Positions 50,528-59,070 of a stretch of DNA of 59,418 bases are shown here, piece after piece. The translations under genes were made by a program, and so were the position numbers. Origin of the DNA: Acholeplasmataceae bacterium UBA2284. Its GTDB lineage: Bacteria > Bacillota_I > Bacilli_A > Acholeplasmatales > Acholeplasmataceae. The stretch lies in contig DDWO01000010.1 of assembly GCA_002345705.1 (NCBI GenBank), positions 65,591 to 125,008 of the forward strand, read 5' to 3'. Below the pieces are notes generated by a model. The model worked only from the letters and a program-made list of their open reading frames with translations, ran no database searches and had not been told where the DNA came from. Each line of letters starts with the position of its first letter. Position 1 is the first letter of the stretch.

Positions 50528-51749
50528 ATTCTAAATTTTCCTTAGGAACGAATCCACTATTTCCCTCTTGATTTTTACACCAATACCATCCTGTTTCCTC
50601 ATAGTAAACCTTTAAAATATCATTTTTATCTACGGATAATTCAGTTGCATCATAATTTTGAGTGATTGTAGAACCATATAGAATCTTAAGTGGTGCCCAG
50701 CCTTCTTCTCCATCACTCTTTCTTGCAAGAAACCATCCCTTTGGTAAATCCTTTTTAAGAACAGTTACCTGTTCACCTCTGGAAAGTTGAATCGGATGAC
50801 TTGTGCTTCTTTCATAGGATTTAATAACCTTCAGATACTTTGGCTTCATTCTTTCCCAATCCTTAGTTAAAACTAGTGATTGATGATTGGGTTCCATCAT
50901 TAGCTTCATTAAGTCGAAATATGACGCAGTTCCTCTTTCCCACTTTCCATCTAGTGTTGGGTTATAACTATGATCAGTAAAGGAAATACCCTTTAGAGTG
51001 ATGATTTGATCAATAAGTCTTTGATTGACTAATTCTTCAACTTCGTCAGTTATTGAATCAGGGAATGTGTACCCATATTTTTCTCTATAATTATGTAAAA
51101 ATGTAAAACCTCTTAACAAATCATACTCATAAAATCTAGGAAATCTTATTTCAATAAAGTTAGGATCCATTATAGAACCATCTGTTAGCTTTCGAAATAA
51201 CTTGTGAGTAACTATATAATCAGCTGCTTTATATAATGCATCAGATTCAGATTCAGTTATTTGATCCTTATCAAAAAGCATAAGAGATTCAGCGATAGGT
51301 AGGGTGGATGTAATTGAGCTTTTCTTAACTTCTTTAGTATAGGCATCTTCGTTACAATTATAGCCACCATCTGGTAGCTGATACTTGGTAAACCATGCTC
51401 TTAGCCAAGGTATTTTTTGATCAACATCAATACCATAATCGTAAAGCATTTGGTAAAGAGAACCTGCAGCACAAAAGCATAGGATTTGACGATAAGGATC
51501 TGTATCCTTGGGTAATTCATCTTCAGTGACTGGAAAGAAATGAAGAACGTTTGAATTTACCACTTCAGAAAATAACTCCATTAAATCCTTTGGTGCTTCT
51601 TTAATTAAACCCAGCTCATGAAGTAAGAGGAGATGCCACCAGGTAGAATCCCATTTTGGCCAATAAACATCTCTTTTTAAACTGATTTTTGCGTCTTCAG
51701 AATTCAAATAATCCATAGTTTTTTGAAAAGCTTCATTGAATTTATCCAT
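50526..51749 (-). CDS. alpha-toroid-like protein with two C-terminal SH3 domains
   Basis: 407 residues, no signal or TM. Residues about 1-290 are helical with features of a prenyltransferase/squalene-cyclase-like alpha-toroid (WTRKDGG-like LPDGGYNCNEDAYTKEV, WLRAWFTKYQ). Residues about 300-355 (HPIQLSRGEQVTVL, GWFLARKSDGEEGWAPL) and 358-407 (NYDATELSVDKNDILKVY, TGWYWCKNQEGNSGFVP) are two SH3 domains. The second has the ALYDY-like and W-W..G..G.VP pattern of eukaryotic-type SH3 folds. Function unknown; SH3 domains suggest binding to proteins or glycans in the cytoplasm. AGGAG upstream of the ATG. Single-gene unit. Confidence 0.65.
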   Translation of the reverse strand: MDKFNEAFQKTMDYLNSEDAKISLKRDVYWPKWDSTWWHLLLLHELGLIKEAPKDLMELFSEVVNSNVLHFFPVTEDELPKDTDPYRQILCFCAAGSLYQMLYDYGIDVDQKIPWLRAWFTKYQLPDGGYNCNEDAYTKEVKKSSITSTLPIAESLMLFDKDQITESESDALYKAADYIVTHKLFRKLTDGSIMDPNFIEIRFPRFYEYDLLRGFTFLHNYREKYGYTFPDSITDEVEELVNQRLIDQIITLKGISFTDHSYNPTLDGKWERGTASYFDLMKLMMEPNHQSLVLTKDWERMKPKYLKVIKSYERSTSHPIQLSRGEQVTVLKKDLPKGWFLARKSDGEEGWAPLKILYGSTITQNYDATELSVDKNDILKVYYEETGWYWCKNQEGNSGFVPKENLE

Positions 51750-51833
51750 GTTCTAACTCCTTGTATGGTTTTCACCATCAGTTTAACACTAGTTATTAGA
51801 ATCACTGAATTTGATGCATTGATTTGTTATTTT

Positions 51834-52514
51834 TTAAGCAAACCAATTCCAATAATGCCAGAATTCAGCGTCTTTCGTGATGATAACACCTACAATATAG
51901 GAAATAACAATAAGAATGATTAATATGATTCCGCTAAACTTCGTTAGATTTGTAATAAGCCTTGACTGCTTCGCTTTAACTAATTCCTTTGTTTCACCCT
52001 TAAAAACCAAAAGATTCCAATTTATTAATTTTCTTGTTGCTTCATTTAGCGATTCAAAGGTCTGTATTGAGATGAAAAACAAGAAAACAGATAAAGTGAG
52101 TGTTGTCAAACCAGCAAACAATGAAAAAGGAAATACCAATAAAGGAACAAAACTGAATATATCCATTGAAGTCATCAAATATAATCCTAAAACCAAACTT
52201 GAAATTGAAGCACTGATAAAAACAAGATTTACCATATATAGGGTAAACAAACCTAAAATTCCAAATGTATCATTAAGAATAATAGTGCCGAGATTCGCTC
52301 TTTGTTGAACAACAACTGGTTGTTCGTCGACTTGAAAATCACTTAATATATCAGAAATATTTCCTAATTCTTTAGCTATTTCTTCTTCTGACTTCCCTTT
52401 GTTCAGTTCATTATCAAAATGCACTTCATAATCCTTGATGATGTCAATATAATCTTTAACACCTATTTTTCTTAACCCTTTTTCCAATTCATGGATAAAT
52501 GTTATTTTATTCAT
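51834..52514 (-). CDS. HAAS-domain (DUF1700-like) membrane protein
   Basis: 226 residues. The N-terminal HAAS pattern (FIHELEKGLRKIGVKDYIDIIKDYEVHFDNEL, KSEEEIAKELG) is followed by about four TM helices with a positive loop (NEATRKLINW; KAKQSRLITNL). HAAS proteins are nearly always encoded beside PadR regulators and are thought to act as membrane partners of that regulatory pair. GGAGG nine bases before the ATG. Overlaps the PadR gene by eight bases. Confidence 0.85.
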   Translation of the reverse strand: MNKITFIHELEKGLRKIGVKDYIDIIKDYEVHFDNELNKGKSEEEIAKELGNISDILSDFQVDEQPVVVQQRANLGTIILNDTFGILGLFTLYMVNLVFISASISSLVLGLYLMTSMDIFSFVPLLVFPFSLFAGLTTLTLSVFLFFISIQTFESLNEATRKLINWNLLVFKGETKELVKAKQSRLITNLTKFSGIILIILIVISYIVGVIITKDAEFWHYWNWFA

Positions 52515-52827
52515 TATGATCTTCCTCCAATATTTCTAAAGTGGTTTTAACAAACTCAATCCATTCTGCTTTAGATTCGGAAAGTTTCTTCTTTCCACTT
52601 TGTGTCAATTTATAATACTTTCTAGCCGGACCACCACTAACTTCTGATAGATAGGTAGTAACAAGCCCTTCATCCTTTAGTTTTCTTAGTATTGGATAAA
52701 CAGTCCCTGGTGAAAGGCTTATTTTCATACTTAGAGTATCTGAGATATCATACCCATATTGATCTTTTTTCTCAAGCATGCTTAAAACTAGTAAGTCTAA
52801 GACACCTTTTTTATACTGTATGTTCAT
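52507..52827 (-). CDS. PadR-family transcriptional regulator
   Basis: 106 residues from the ATG at 52827, nine bases after GGAG; an extension to 52863 lacks a ribosome-binding site. Winged-helix PadR: YKKGVLDLLVLSMLEKKDQYGYDI, SPGTVYPILRKLKDEGLVTTYL, GGPARKYYKLTQSGKKKL, then a short dimerisation helix. It forms an operon with the TM protein upstream and the HAAS protein downstream, and probably represses that operon in response to an unknown signal. Confidence 0.9.
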   Translation of the reverse strand: MNIQYKKGVLDLLVLSMLEKKDQYGYDISDTLSMKISLSPGTVYPILRKLKDEGLVTTYLSEVSGGPARKYYKLTQSGKKKLSESKAEWIEFVKTTLEILEEDHNE

Positions 52828-53557
52828 GATGGATAGCTCCTTTTTCAATGAGTAAGAACTCACTTCGCTGTTTTACATTGTATATCTTTTTGTTGATTTT
52901 GTAAAAAATGGATATCACACCTAAATAAATAGATACAATCAAAAGATTATAGGGCAAATAGATGAAACCATTGATATCAATGTTATGAAATATATTATAT
53001 AATATTCTACCATCTAAAAGCATGTAAATAAATAGATACCGGTTCTCAAAGTTAATAAAGAATTGCATGGTAATCGAAAATGCTACAACCAAGACAGTCA
53101 TAATCAATATTGATTTCTTACTTTGAGTTTTAAATAAATGATGTCTCATTACTAATATAGATCCTATGTAAAGTAAGCTATGATTAATAAGTGCAAGTAC
53201 AGTTGTGAGTAACCCATTCCCATGAATAAATATTGACCCTAAGAAAGGGAAGGTAATTAAATAACCAATACCTGAAAGAAATGCAGCAAATGTTACAAAC
53301 GTCTTTAAAAACTTAATGTTAAAAAGAAATGTTACCGAAAATAATATATATGTAATTGCAGAATACTCTACAGGCATTTTTGTGAAGTCACTTTGAATCC
53401 AACTTAAGCCATAATCAATTATCTTTTGAGTTAACAAAATAATAGATATAATTCTTATCCAAAAGAAGGCTCTTCTTTTATCTAGTCTAAATAGTAACGC
53501 ACAAAGTACATGCATAAAAAGTATCCAAGATAATCCAATCCACAAAATACTCATCAT
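52811..53557 (-). CDS. YwaF-like polytopic membrane protein
   Basis: About 248 residues with seven predicted TM helices and little soluble sequence. The layout and the early LCALLFRLDKRRAFFWIRIISI stretch resemble the YwaF/TIGR02206 family from memory; the family function is unknown. ATG 53557/53554 follow AAAGGAG directly; upstream in-frame codons to 53602 overlap the promoter and are unlikely to be used. Overlaps the PadR gene by 17 bases. Confidence 0.65.
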   Translation of the reverse strand: MMSILWIGLSWILFMHVLCALLFRLDKRRAFFWIRIISIILLTQKIIDYGLSWIQSDFTKMPVEYSAITYILFSVTFLFNIKFLKTFVTFAAFLSGIGYLITFPFLGSIFIHGNGLLTTVLALINHSLLYIGSILVMRHHLFKTQSKKSILIMTVLVVAFSITMQFFINFENRYLFIYMLLDGRILYNIFHNIDINGFIYLPYNLLIVSIYLGVISIFYKINKKIYNVKQRSEFLLIEKGAIHHEHTV

Positions 53558-53575
53558 TTGCTCCTTTCCAAAAAG

Positions 53576-53609
53576 TACAATACGTTGTTCACTACTATTC
53601 ATTGTATAC
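53576..53609. promoter_or_regulatory. possible PadR operator (inverted repeat)
   Basis: GTACAAT ... ATTGTATAC inverted repeat spanning the -10 and start of the YwaF-PadR-HAAS promoter. Its place fits autoregulation by the PadR protein. Confidence 0.35.
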
Positions 53610-53630
53610 TAGTTTTTTATGATTGTCAAC
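53602..53630 (-). promoter_or_regulatory. promoter of the YwaF-PadR-HAAS operon
   Basis: On minus: TTGACA (53630-53625), 17-base spacer, TACAAT (53607-53602): nearly consensus. Confidence 0.75.
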
Positions 53631-53796
53631 ACTCCATTCATATTTTATTTTTATTGCGTTTTTGTTAATTCATAGGAAGTACTACTGTTTATGCGTGTAT
53701 TCTTAAATGTTTCCCTGAATATGAATATGTTCATCTATTCTATGATAAAATAGGTCGTAACCTACAATCGAGTGGGAAAATGATAGGAAAAATCAA

Positions 53797-54846
53797 ATGG
53801 ACAATACAGAAAAAAAACATCAAAGACGAATTCGTTACAAAGGCACACATCCTAAGTCTTTTGAAGCGAAATATAAAGAGCTTGAACCAGAAAAATATAA
53901 GGAAACCATCGCTAAGGTCATCGAAAAGGGAATGACTCCTGCAGGAATGCATCGACCAATTTGTGTGACTGAAATCCTTGATTTTTTAGATATAAAGCCA
54001 GGTCAAATCGGAATGGATGCGACATTAGGATATGGTGGACATTCAGAAGAATTATTAAAAAAGCTAAATGGTAAGGGTCATTTATATGCAGTCGATCAAG
54101 ATCCAATAGAACTTCCAAAAACAAAGGAACGATTAGAAAAGCTAGGATATAACAATCAAATTCTAACAATAAACCACCTAAATTTCTCTGAAATTGATTT
54201 AATAGCTTCAGTTTCTGGTCAGTTTGATTTTGTTATTGCTGACTTAGGTGTATCATCGATGCAAATCGATAATCCTGAAAGAGGCTTCTCCTTCAAATCA
54301 GGAGGTCCTCTAGACTTAAGAATGAATCCAAAGGTTGGCATTAGTGCATCGATGCGCTTAAAGGAAATGACAAAGGATGAAATTGAAGGTATGCTAATTG
54401 AAAATGCAGATGAGCCCTATGCGAAGGAAATAGCCACAGAAATCGTTAGTCACCTACATAAAGGAAAAGATATCGCTTTAACTTCTGACCTTTACCAAGT
54501 GATATGTGATGCCTTAAAATTCATTCCATATAGAGATCGAGATGAAGAAATAAAAAAATCGAGTCAAAGAACCTTTCAGGCAATAAGAATCGATATCAAT
54601 CATGAGTATGAGGTTTTATATGAGTTTCTTGAAAAATTACCAACCGTTTTAAAGCCAAATGGAAAGGTAGCAATTCTTACCTTTCATTCAGGTGAGGATA
54701 GACTGGTTAAAAAGTCTTTTCAGCATTATTTTAGAGAAGGTATTTATAGTGCAGTAAGTGATGGTCCTATTAGACCATCCATGGATGAGCAAAGCTCAAA
54801 TAGTAGAGCAAGATCTGCAAAGCTTAGATGGGCAATCAAATCTTAA
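53797..54846 (+). CDS. rsmH: RsmH-family 16S rRNA (cytosine-N4) methyltransferase
   Basis: 349 residues. SAM-dependent methyltransferase of the MraW/RsmH family: PICVTEILDFLDIKPGQIGMDATLGYGGHSEELL (motif I), DFVIADLGVSSMQIDNPERGFSFK, LTFHSGEDRLVKKSF, and SSNSRARSAKLRWAIK at the end. RsmH methylates C1402 of 16S rRNA. An N-terminal extension of about 50 residues (YKGTHPKSFEAKYKELEPEKY) precedes the usual start, as in a subgroup of RsmH-like proteins. It is not next to mraZ or ftsL, so it may be the sole RsmH of a wall-less cell or a paralogue. Confidence 0.85.
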   Translation: MDNTEKKHQRRIRYKGTHPKSFEAKYKELEPEKYKETIAKVIEKGMTPAGMHRPICVTEILDFLDIKPGQIGMDATLGYGGHSEELLKKLNGKGHLYAVDQDPIELPKTKERLEKLGYNNQILTINHLNFSEIDLIASVSGQFDFVIADLGVSSMQIDNPERGFSFKSGGPLDLRMNPKVGISASMRLKEMTKDEIEGMLIENADEPYAKEIATEIVSHLHKGKDIALTSDLYQVICDALKFIPYRDRDEEIKKSSQRTFQAIRIDINHEYEVLYEFLEKLPTVLKPNGKVAILTFHSGEDRLVKKSFQHYFREGIYSAVSDGPIRPSMDEQSSNSRARSAKLRWAIKS

Positions 54847-54853
54847 ATTATAC

Positions 54854-54895
54854 AAACGCATTTTACAAGTCATTACTCGTAAAATGCGTTTTTAG
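54854..54895. terminator. terminator after rsmH
   Basis: 13-bp stem AAACGCATTTTAC / GTAAAATGCGTTT, followed by T-tract; symmetrical, also suits the convergent hipA gene. Confidence 0.85.
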
Positions 54896-54911
54896 TTATC
54901 TTTTATGTTCT

Positions 54912-56012
54912 TTACTTTAAACTTAAAGCTACTTTGACTTCATTCAAAATGAAGTCGCATCTCTTCTTTGACAGCTTCATTTCGTCAACAATCTTAACTA
55001 AATCTTCCTCTTTAGGTTTACCATTACCCATGACAGTCATTTCGTGTTCAATTTTATTAGGAGTATGTGTGATGTCATATGCTGGAGATAGCCTGTAACC
55101 CTTCGATTGTTCATCGTAGATAAATGCATGATTCTTACCATGGTCATCTCTATTCTGGTGAAGCACATTGAAGCACATTCTTCGATATGCTTCATATAAA
55201 TCCTCTTGATTGACACAAATACGGCGTATAACTTGAAATAAATGCATATAATCTAGATTTGGGATTCTATGCGTTGTTTCTAATGATGCAGAAAGTGAAA
55301 TCATATGAATTCTCTTTCCATTCGATCTATCAAATCTCTTCGCACCAAAAAAACCTTTATAAATTTTGGATGTGAATAATTTAAAATCGTTTGTATTTAT
55401 ACCTGAATTTTTAGCAAGTATATTTGTTAAGTATTCTTGTTCTCCTATGTTTATAGGATCTATCATGGATGGAAATTTAACAATCCATTCAGTATCACTG
55501 ATTATAAGATGAGCTTTTGGTCTAGCTCCTCCACTTGATCCACCAAATTTGTATAATAAATCCAAATCAACATCACCATTGTGTTCTTCAAGTATTTTTT
55601 TAACCTCTTTCGCTAAGAGGTCTAGCTCGAAGCTTAAAGACGGGCTGTCATCGTTTTGGGTGGGCTCATAGCTAAGACCACCAAGTCCATTATGACTGAT
55701 TAAAGTAAGTCTTGATAAAGGAGAAATCTTATCAAAGTTAATTCCTTTTTTTGCTAGCATTCTTCTTACCAATAACTCTCCCCATCCATCAGGGAGTGAG
55801 TCATTGAAAACGCCATATAACCCGTCAAAATATTTAGATTTTGAAATGAAGACTTCATTTGATAGTGGCAATGAAAATGGAGAAATTGAAAATCCGTTTC
55901 GAATCCACAAATCATCATATTGAAATGCAATCCTTTTTTGCTCTAGTTCAAAAAGATATCCAACTACTCTTTGGTTATATTTAACAGTTAATTTTTTTAC
56001 ATTGATATCCAT
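54912..56012 (-). CDS. hipA: HipA-family serine/threonine kinase toxin
   Basis: 366 residues. N-terminal 'couple_hipA' domain (about 10-100; VVGYLFELEQKRIAFQYD, FNDSLPDGWGELLVRRML) and kinase domain: GGSSGGARPKAH (phosphate loop), catalytic NRDDHGKNHAF (Asp), PAYDITHTP (metal-binding Asp). HipA kinases phosphorylate aminoacyl-tRNA synthetases or other targets and cause persistence or growth arrest. One-base overlap with the upstream antitoxin gene, as in type II toxin-antitoxin modules. Confidence 0.92.
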   Translation of the reverse strand: MDINVKKLTVKYNQRVVGYLFELEQKRIAFQYDDLWIRNGFSISPFSLPLSNEVFISKSKYFDGLYGVFNDSLPDGWGELLVRRMLAKKGINFDKISPLSRLTLISHNGLGGLSYEPTQNDDSPSLSFELDLLAKEVKKILEEHNGDVDLDLLYKFGGSSGGARPKAHLIISDTEWIVKFPSMIDPINIGEQEYLTNILAKNSGINTNDFKLFTSKIYKGFFGAKRFDRSNGKRIHMISLSASLETTHRIPNLDYMHLFQVIRRICVNQEDLYEAYRRMCFNVLHQNRDDHGKNHAFIYDEQSKGYRLSPAYDITHTPNKIEHEMTVMGNGKPKEEDLVKIVDEMKLSKKRCDFILNEVKVALSLK

Positions 56013-56299
56013 TATTTTAAATCCTTTATATTTTTGACAATCATATGCTTAAATAACTCATTGAAGTCTTCTAAACACCCTATTGCTGAACTAATCTTTA
56101 ACAATGATTTCAAAGAAATATCTCCTTGAGACTCAAACCTCCGTATTGAGCCATAACTAACATCCGACTTTATGCTTAATTCTTTTTGTGTTAGTCCGTA
56201 TTCTTTTCTTCTTTTGATAAATCTTTCAACAAGACCATTTGTTATCGATTGTTCAGTCGCTACATTTACAAAATCACTAATATCATATTTATTTTTCAT
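56012..56299 (-). CDS. hipB: HipB-like XRE-family antitoxin
   Basis: 95 residues with an XRE-type HTH (RRKEYGLTQKELSIKSDVSYGSIRRFESQGDISLKSLLKISSAIG, about 30-74). It should neutralise HipA and repress the operon. The first ATG (56299) lies only about 2-4 bases after the predicted transcription start, so the mRNA seems to be leaderless. The N-terminal 25 residues before the HTH are longer than in short HipB proteins. Confidence 0.88.
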   Translation of the reverse strand: MKNKYDISDFVNVATEQSITNGLVERFIKRRKEYGLTQKELSIKSDVSYGSIRRFESQGDISLKSLLKISSAIGCLEDFNELFKHMIVKNIKDLK

Positions 56300-56301
56300 A
56301 T

Positions 56302-56358
56302 CGCTAATATTTTATCATTTATATCTATTTTTGTCAATTATTGATAATATATTAGCAA
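56302..56358 (-). promoter_or_regulatory. hipBA promoter with inverted operator sites
   Basis: TTGACA (56337-56332), 17-base spacer, TAAAAT (56314-56309) on minus. GCTAATAT (56303-56310) and its inverse ATATTAGC (56349-56356) lie 38 bases apart, one at the -10/start and one just upstream of the -35. A related AGCGATAT lies at 56389. They are probable HipB binding sites. Confidence 0.6.
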
Positions 56359-56410
56359 TTTATTTATTCGTATAATGCGAGAATATTGAGCGATATAAAG
56401 ATTTTCATAG

Positions 56411-56464
56411 AAAAAAAGGACTTTAGAACTTGAGATTTCATTCTCATTATTCTAAGTCCTTTTT
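56411..56464 (-). terminator. terminator of the thiolase gene
   Basis: AAAAAGGACTTAGAA pairs with TTCTAAAGTCCTTTTTTT (minus strand), with inner TGAGA/TCTCA. Confidence 0.8.
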
Positions 56465-56473
56465 GGTTATGAA

Positions 56474-57679
56474 TTAAACTTTTCTAACGATAATCGCAGT
56501 ACCCATACCGCCACCTATACATAGGGAAGCGAGACCAAGTTCTTGATTTCTCTTTTTAAGCTCATGAATTAATGTTACAACAATACGTGCACCACTAGCT
56601 CCTACAGGATGTCCTAAGGCGATTGCTCCACCATTGACGTTAGTTCTCTCCATAATCAAATCATAGGATTCATTTAAATCTTGACTGATTTCTTTGACAA
56701 CACCAATGCTTTGTGCAGAAAATGCTTCATTTAATTCAAGTAAATCAATATCACTCAGTTTTAAATCGGCACGAGTTAAAACATTCTTAATAGCTCCTAC
56801 AGGACCTAAACCCATGACCTTAGGATCAACTCCAGCTTGATCAACTGAAATAATTTCAACAAGTGGTGTTAAATTATATTTTTTAATGGATTCTTCACTT
56901 GCTAGCATCACATAGGCTGCACCATCATTAATACCTGATGCGTTACCTGCTGTTACACTACCATCCTTTTGAAATGCTGGCTTTAAGGTTGAAAGTTTTT
57001 CTAATGTTGTTTTACGATTTGGATATTCATCCTTATTGAATAGAACAACTTCTTTACCTATTTTCACTTCGAGCCCAACAATTTCATCATCAAATCTACC
57101 ATTATCTACAGATTGGATAGCCTTTATTTGAGAGTTATATGCAAAAGCATCTTGTTCTTCTCTTGAAATTGAATGCTTTGATGCAATATTTTCTGCAGTA
57201 ACACCCATGTGAATTCCATCATAAGCGTCAATTAAAGCATCATAGATCATATGGTCAATAACTTCAAGGTTACCCATCTTATATCCGCTTCTACCCTTAG
57301 AAGGAATTAAATGTGGAGCTTGACTCATTGATTCTGTTCCACCTGCGATAATGACATTTGCCCAACCAGCTTTAATCTTTAAATAACCATCCATGATTGC
57401 TTTCATACCAGATCCACAAACCATATTGACTGCGTATCCAGGAATTTCATAGGGTAGACCTGCACGAAGTGCAACCTGTCTTCCAATTCCTTGACCTTGG
57501 CCTGCTGGTAAAATGTTACCTGATATAACTTCATCAATAAGATTTGGATTTATTTTGGTTTCTTCTACGATGTTTTTTACAACCTTTGCCCCAAATTCTG
57601 CTGGTGATAAACTTGATAGTGATCCTAGGAAACTACCAATTGCAGTTCTCTTTGCAGAGACGATATATACCTTTGACAT
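56474..57679 (-). CDS. acetyl-CoA C-acetyltransferase (thiolase)
   Basis: 401 residues from the ATG at 57679, which follows GGAGG by five bases; the ATG at 57691 overlaps that site. Catalytic Cys88 in NMVCGSGMKA, His357 in NGGAIALGHPVGASGAR and Cys387 in LCIGGGMG. It condenses two acetyl-CoA to acetoacetyl-CoA or cleaves the reverse. The operon with an AtoE-like transporter and a CoA-transferase subunit suggests use or excretion of acetoacetate/butyrate-type acids. Confidence 0.93.
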   Translation of the reverse strand: MSKVYIVSAKRTAIGSFLGSLSSLSPAEFGAKVVKNIVEETKINPNLIDEVISGNILPAGQGQGIGRQVALRAGLPYEIPGYAVNMVCGSGMKAIMDGYLKIKAGWANVIIAGGTESMSQAPHLIPSKGRSGYKMGNLEVIDHMIYDALIDAYDGIHMGVTAENIASKHSISREEQDAFAYNSQIKAIQSVDNGRFDDEIVGLEVKIGKEVVLFNKDEYPNRKTTLEKLSTLKPAFQKDGSVTAGNASGINDGAAYVMLASEESIKKYNLTPLVEIISVDQAGVDPKVMGLGPVGAIKNVLTRADLKLSDIDLLELNEAFSAQSIGVVKEISQDLNESYDLIMERTNVNGGAIALGHPVGASGARIVVTLIHELKKRNQELGLASLCIGGGMGTAIIVRKV

Positions 57680-57697
57680 ACTAACCTCCATTTGATA

Positions 57698-59059
57698 CTA
57701 GAATAATAATAAACCTAAACCAATGATAATACCTGAGTATAGTAATACGATTAAACAGTAACCCATAATGTTTTTAGCACCAAGCTTAGCAATACCTAAT
57801 ACTGGAAGTGCCCAGAATGGTTGAATCATGTTTGTCCAAGCATCACCCCAAGCGATTGCCATTGCAGTTTTAGCAGCATCAACGCCTAAAGTTAAACCAG
57901 CTGGCATCATGATAGGACCTTGAACAGCCCATTGTCCACCACCGGATGGAACGAACACGTTAACGATACCTGCACTTAAGAATGAGAATAATGGGAATGT
58001 TGTACCATTTGAAATGCTAACAAACATATCAGAAATAGCACCTGCTAATGAAATGTCCGTAGGACCCTTAGCAGTCATAATACCCATGATACCTGCATAG
58101 AATGGGAATTGTAATAAGATACCACCAACATTCTTAGAAGCGTTATTGACTGCACGTACAACATTAATTGGTGTACCATGTAGAAGAATAGCTGTAAATA
58201 AGAATATAAAGATAACGATATTTAAGTTTAGATTGAATCCTGCTTTAACGAAATAGATAATAATGTAAGTAAATCCAATAGCAGATAAAATGTAGTTAAT
58301 AACTTTACTATTTTCCATTTTTTCAGCTGGAGTCATTTCTTTACGATCCTTCATAGGTGGAACAACGTCATCGACTAATAAAGCTGGGTCAACAACCTTA
58401 ACTTTATCACCCTTTGGATGCATTAAAGATAGAAGGATTGGTAATGTAAGAATTAAAACAGCAACAATAACTAAATTCATTGTAGAGAAAATAGTTAAAC
58501 TTGTTGAAATAGGGTCAACCACTGCTCCACCAGTAGCTGTTGCTAATGCAGCACCACCAGTTGCAAGTGCTAGAGGAATTGATCCTGATAGACCAGCATG
58601 CCAAATTAAGAATCCGCTATAAGCTGTAGCAATTAATAATGGGTAGTCAACATCCTTAACGCGTTTCGCAACTTCTTTAGCGAAAATCGCACCGATGACT
58701 AAACCAAATCCCCAGTTAATAAAGGATGCTACTAAAGAGATTACTGAAACCCAAAGAATTGCTTGAATCTTAGTCTTAGGAATAGATGCTAATTTTCCTA
58801 ATAATTTCTTAAATGCTGGTGCAGTAGCTAAAATTGTACCAGTAACTAAGATTAGAGCCATTTGCATTGCAAATGTGAGTAAACTCCAGAATCCACCATA
58901 CCAAGCTTCAACAATACCGAGTGGTGTTGTCTTGGTCACGAAAAGCGATACGATAATGACAAAGAATGTCAAAATAATCGCGAAAATAAATGGGTCTGGT
59001 AAGTACTTTTCAACTAACTTAACTGAACCCGCTGTTACTTTGTCAAACAGTTTTTTCAT
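57698..59059 (-). CDS. atoE: AtoE-like short-chain fatty acid transporter
   Basis: 453 residues with about 11-12 TM helices. Conserved AtoE features: KYLPDPFIFAIILTFFVI, NWGFGLVIGAIFAKEVAK, WHAGLSGSIPL, FVPSGGGQWAVQGPIMMPAG. AtoE proteins import or export short-chain fatty acids such as butyrate or acetoacetate. Lies between the thiolase gene (18 bases away) and the CoA-transferase subunit gene (11 bases). Confidence 0.9.
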   Translation of the reverse strand: MKKLFDKVTAGSVKLVEKYLPDPFIFAIILTFFVIIVSLFVTKTTPLGIVEAWYGGFWSLLTFAMQMALILVTGTILATAPAFKKLLGKLASIPKTKIQAILWVSVISLVASFINWGFGLVIGAIFAKEVAKRVKDVDYPLLIATAYSGFLIWHAGLSGSIPLALATGGAALATATGGAVVDPISTSLTIFSTMNLVIVAVLILTLPILLSLMHPKGDKVKVVDPALLVDDVVPPMKDRKEMTPAEKMENSKVINYILSAIGFTYIIIYFVKAGFNLNLNIVIFIFLFTAILLHGTPINVVRAVNNASKNVGGILLQFPFYAGIMGIMTAKGPTDISLAGAISDMFVSISNGTTFPLFSFLSAGIVNVFVPSGGGQWAVQGPIMMPAGLTLGVDAAKTAMAIAWGDAWTNMIQPFWALPVLGIAKLGAKNIMGYCLIVLLYSGIIIGLGLLLF

Positions 59060-59070
59060 CTTTCTTCTCC

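Noticed and set aside
51916..52308. 130-residue plus-strand frame
   Set aside because: Antisense of the HAAS gene; low-complexity composition typical of the complementary strand.
54912..56299. hipBA as part of a larger defence island
   Set aside because: Flanked by rsmH and a thiolase operon; no restriction, phage or integrase genes are nearby.
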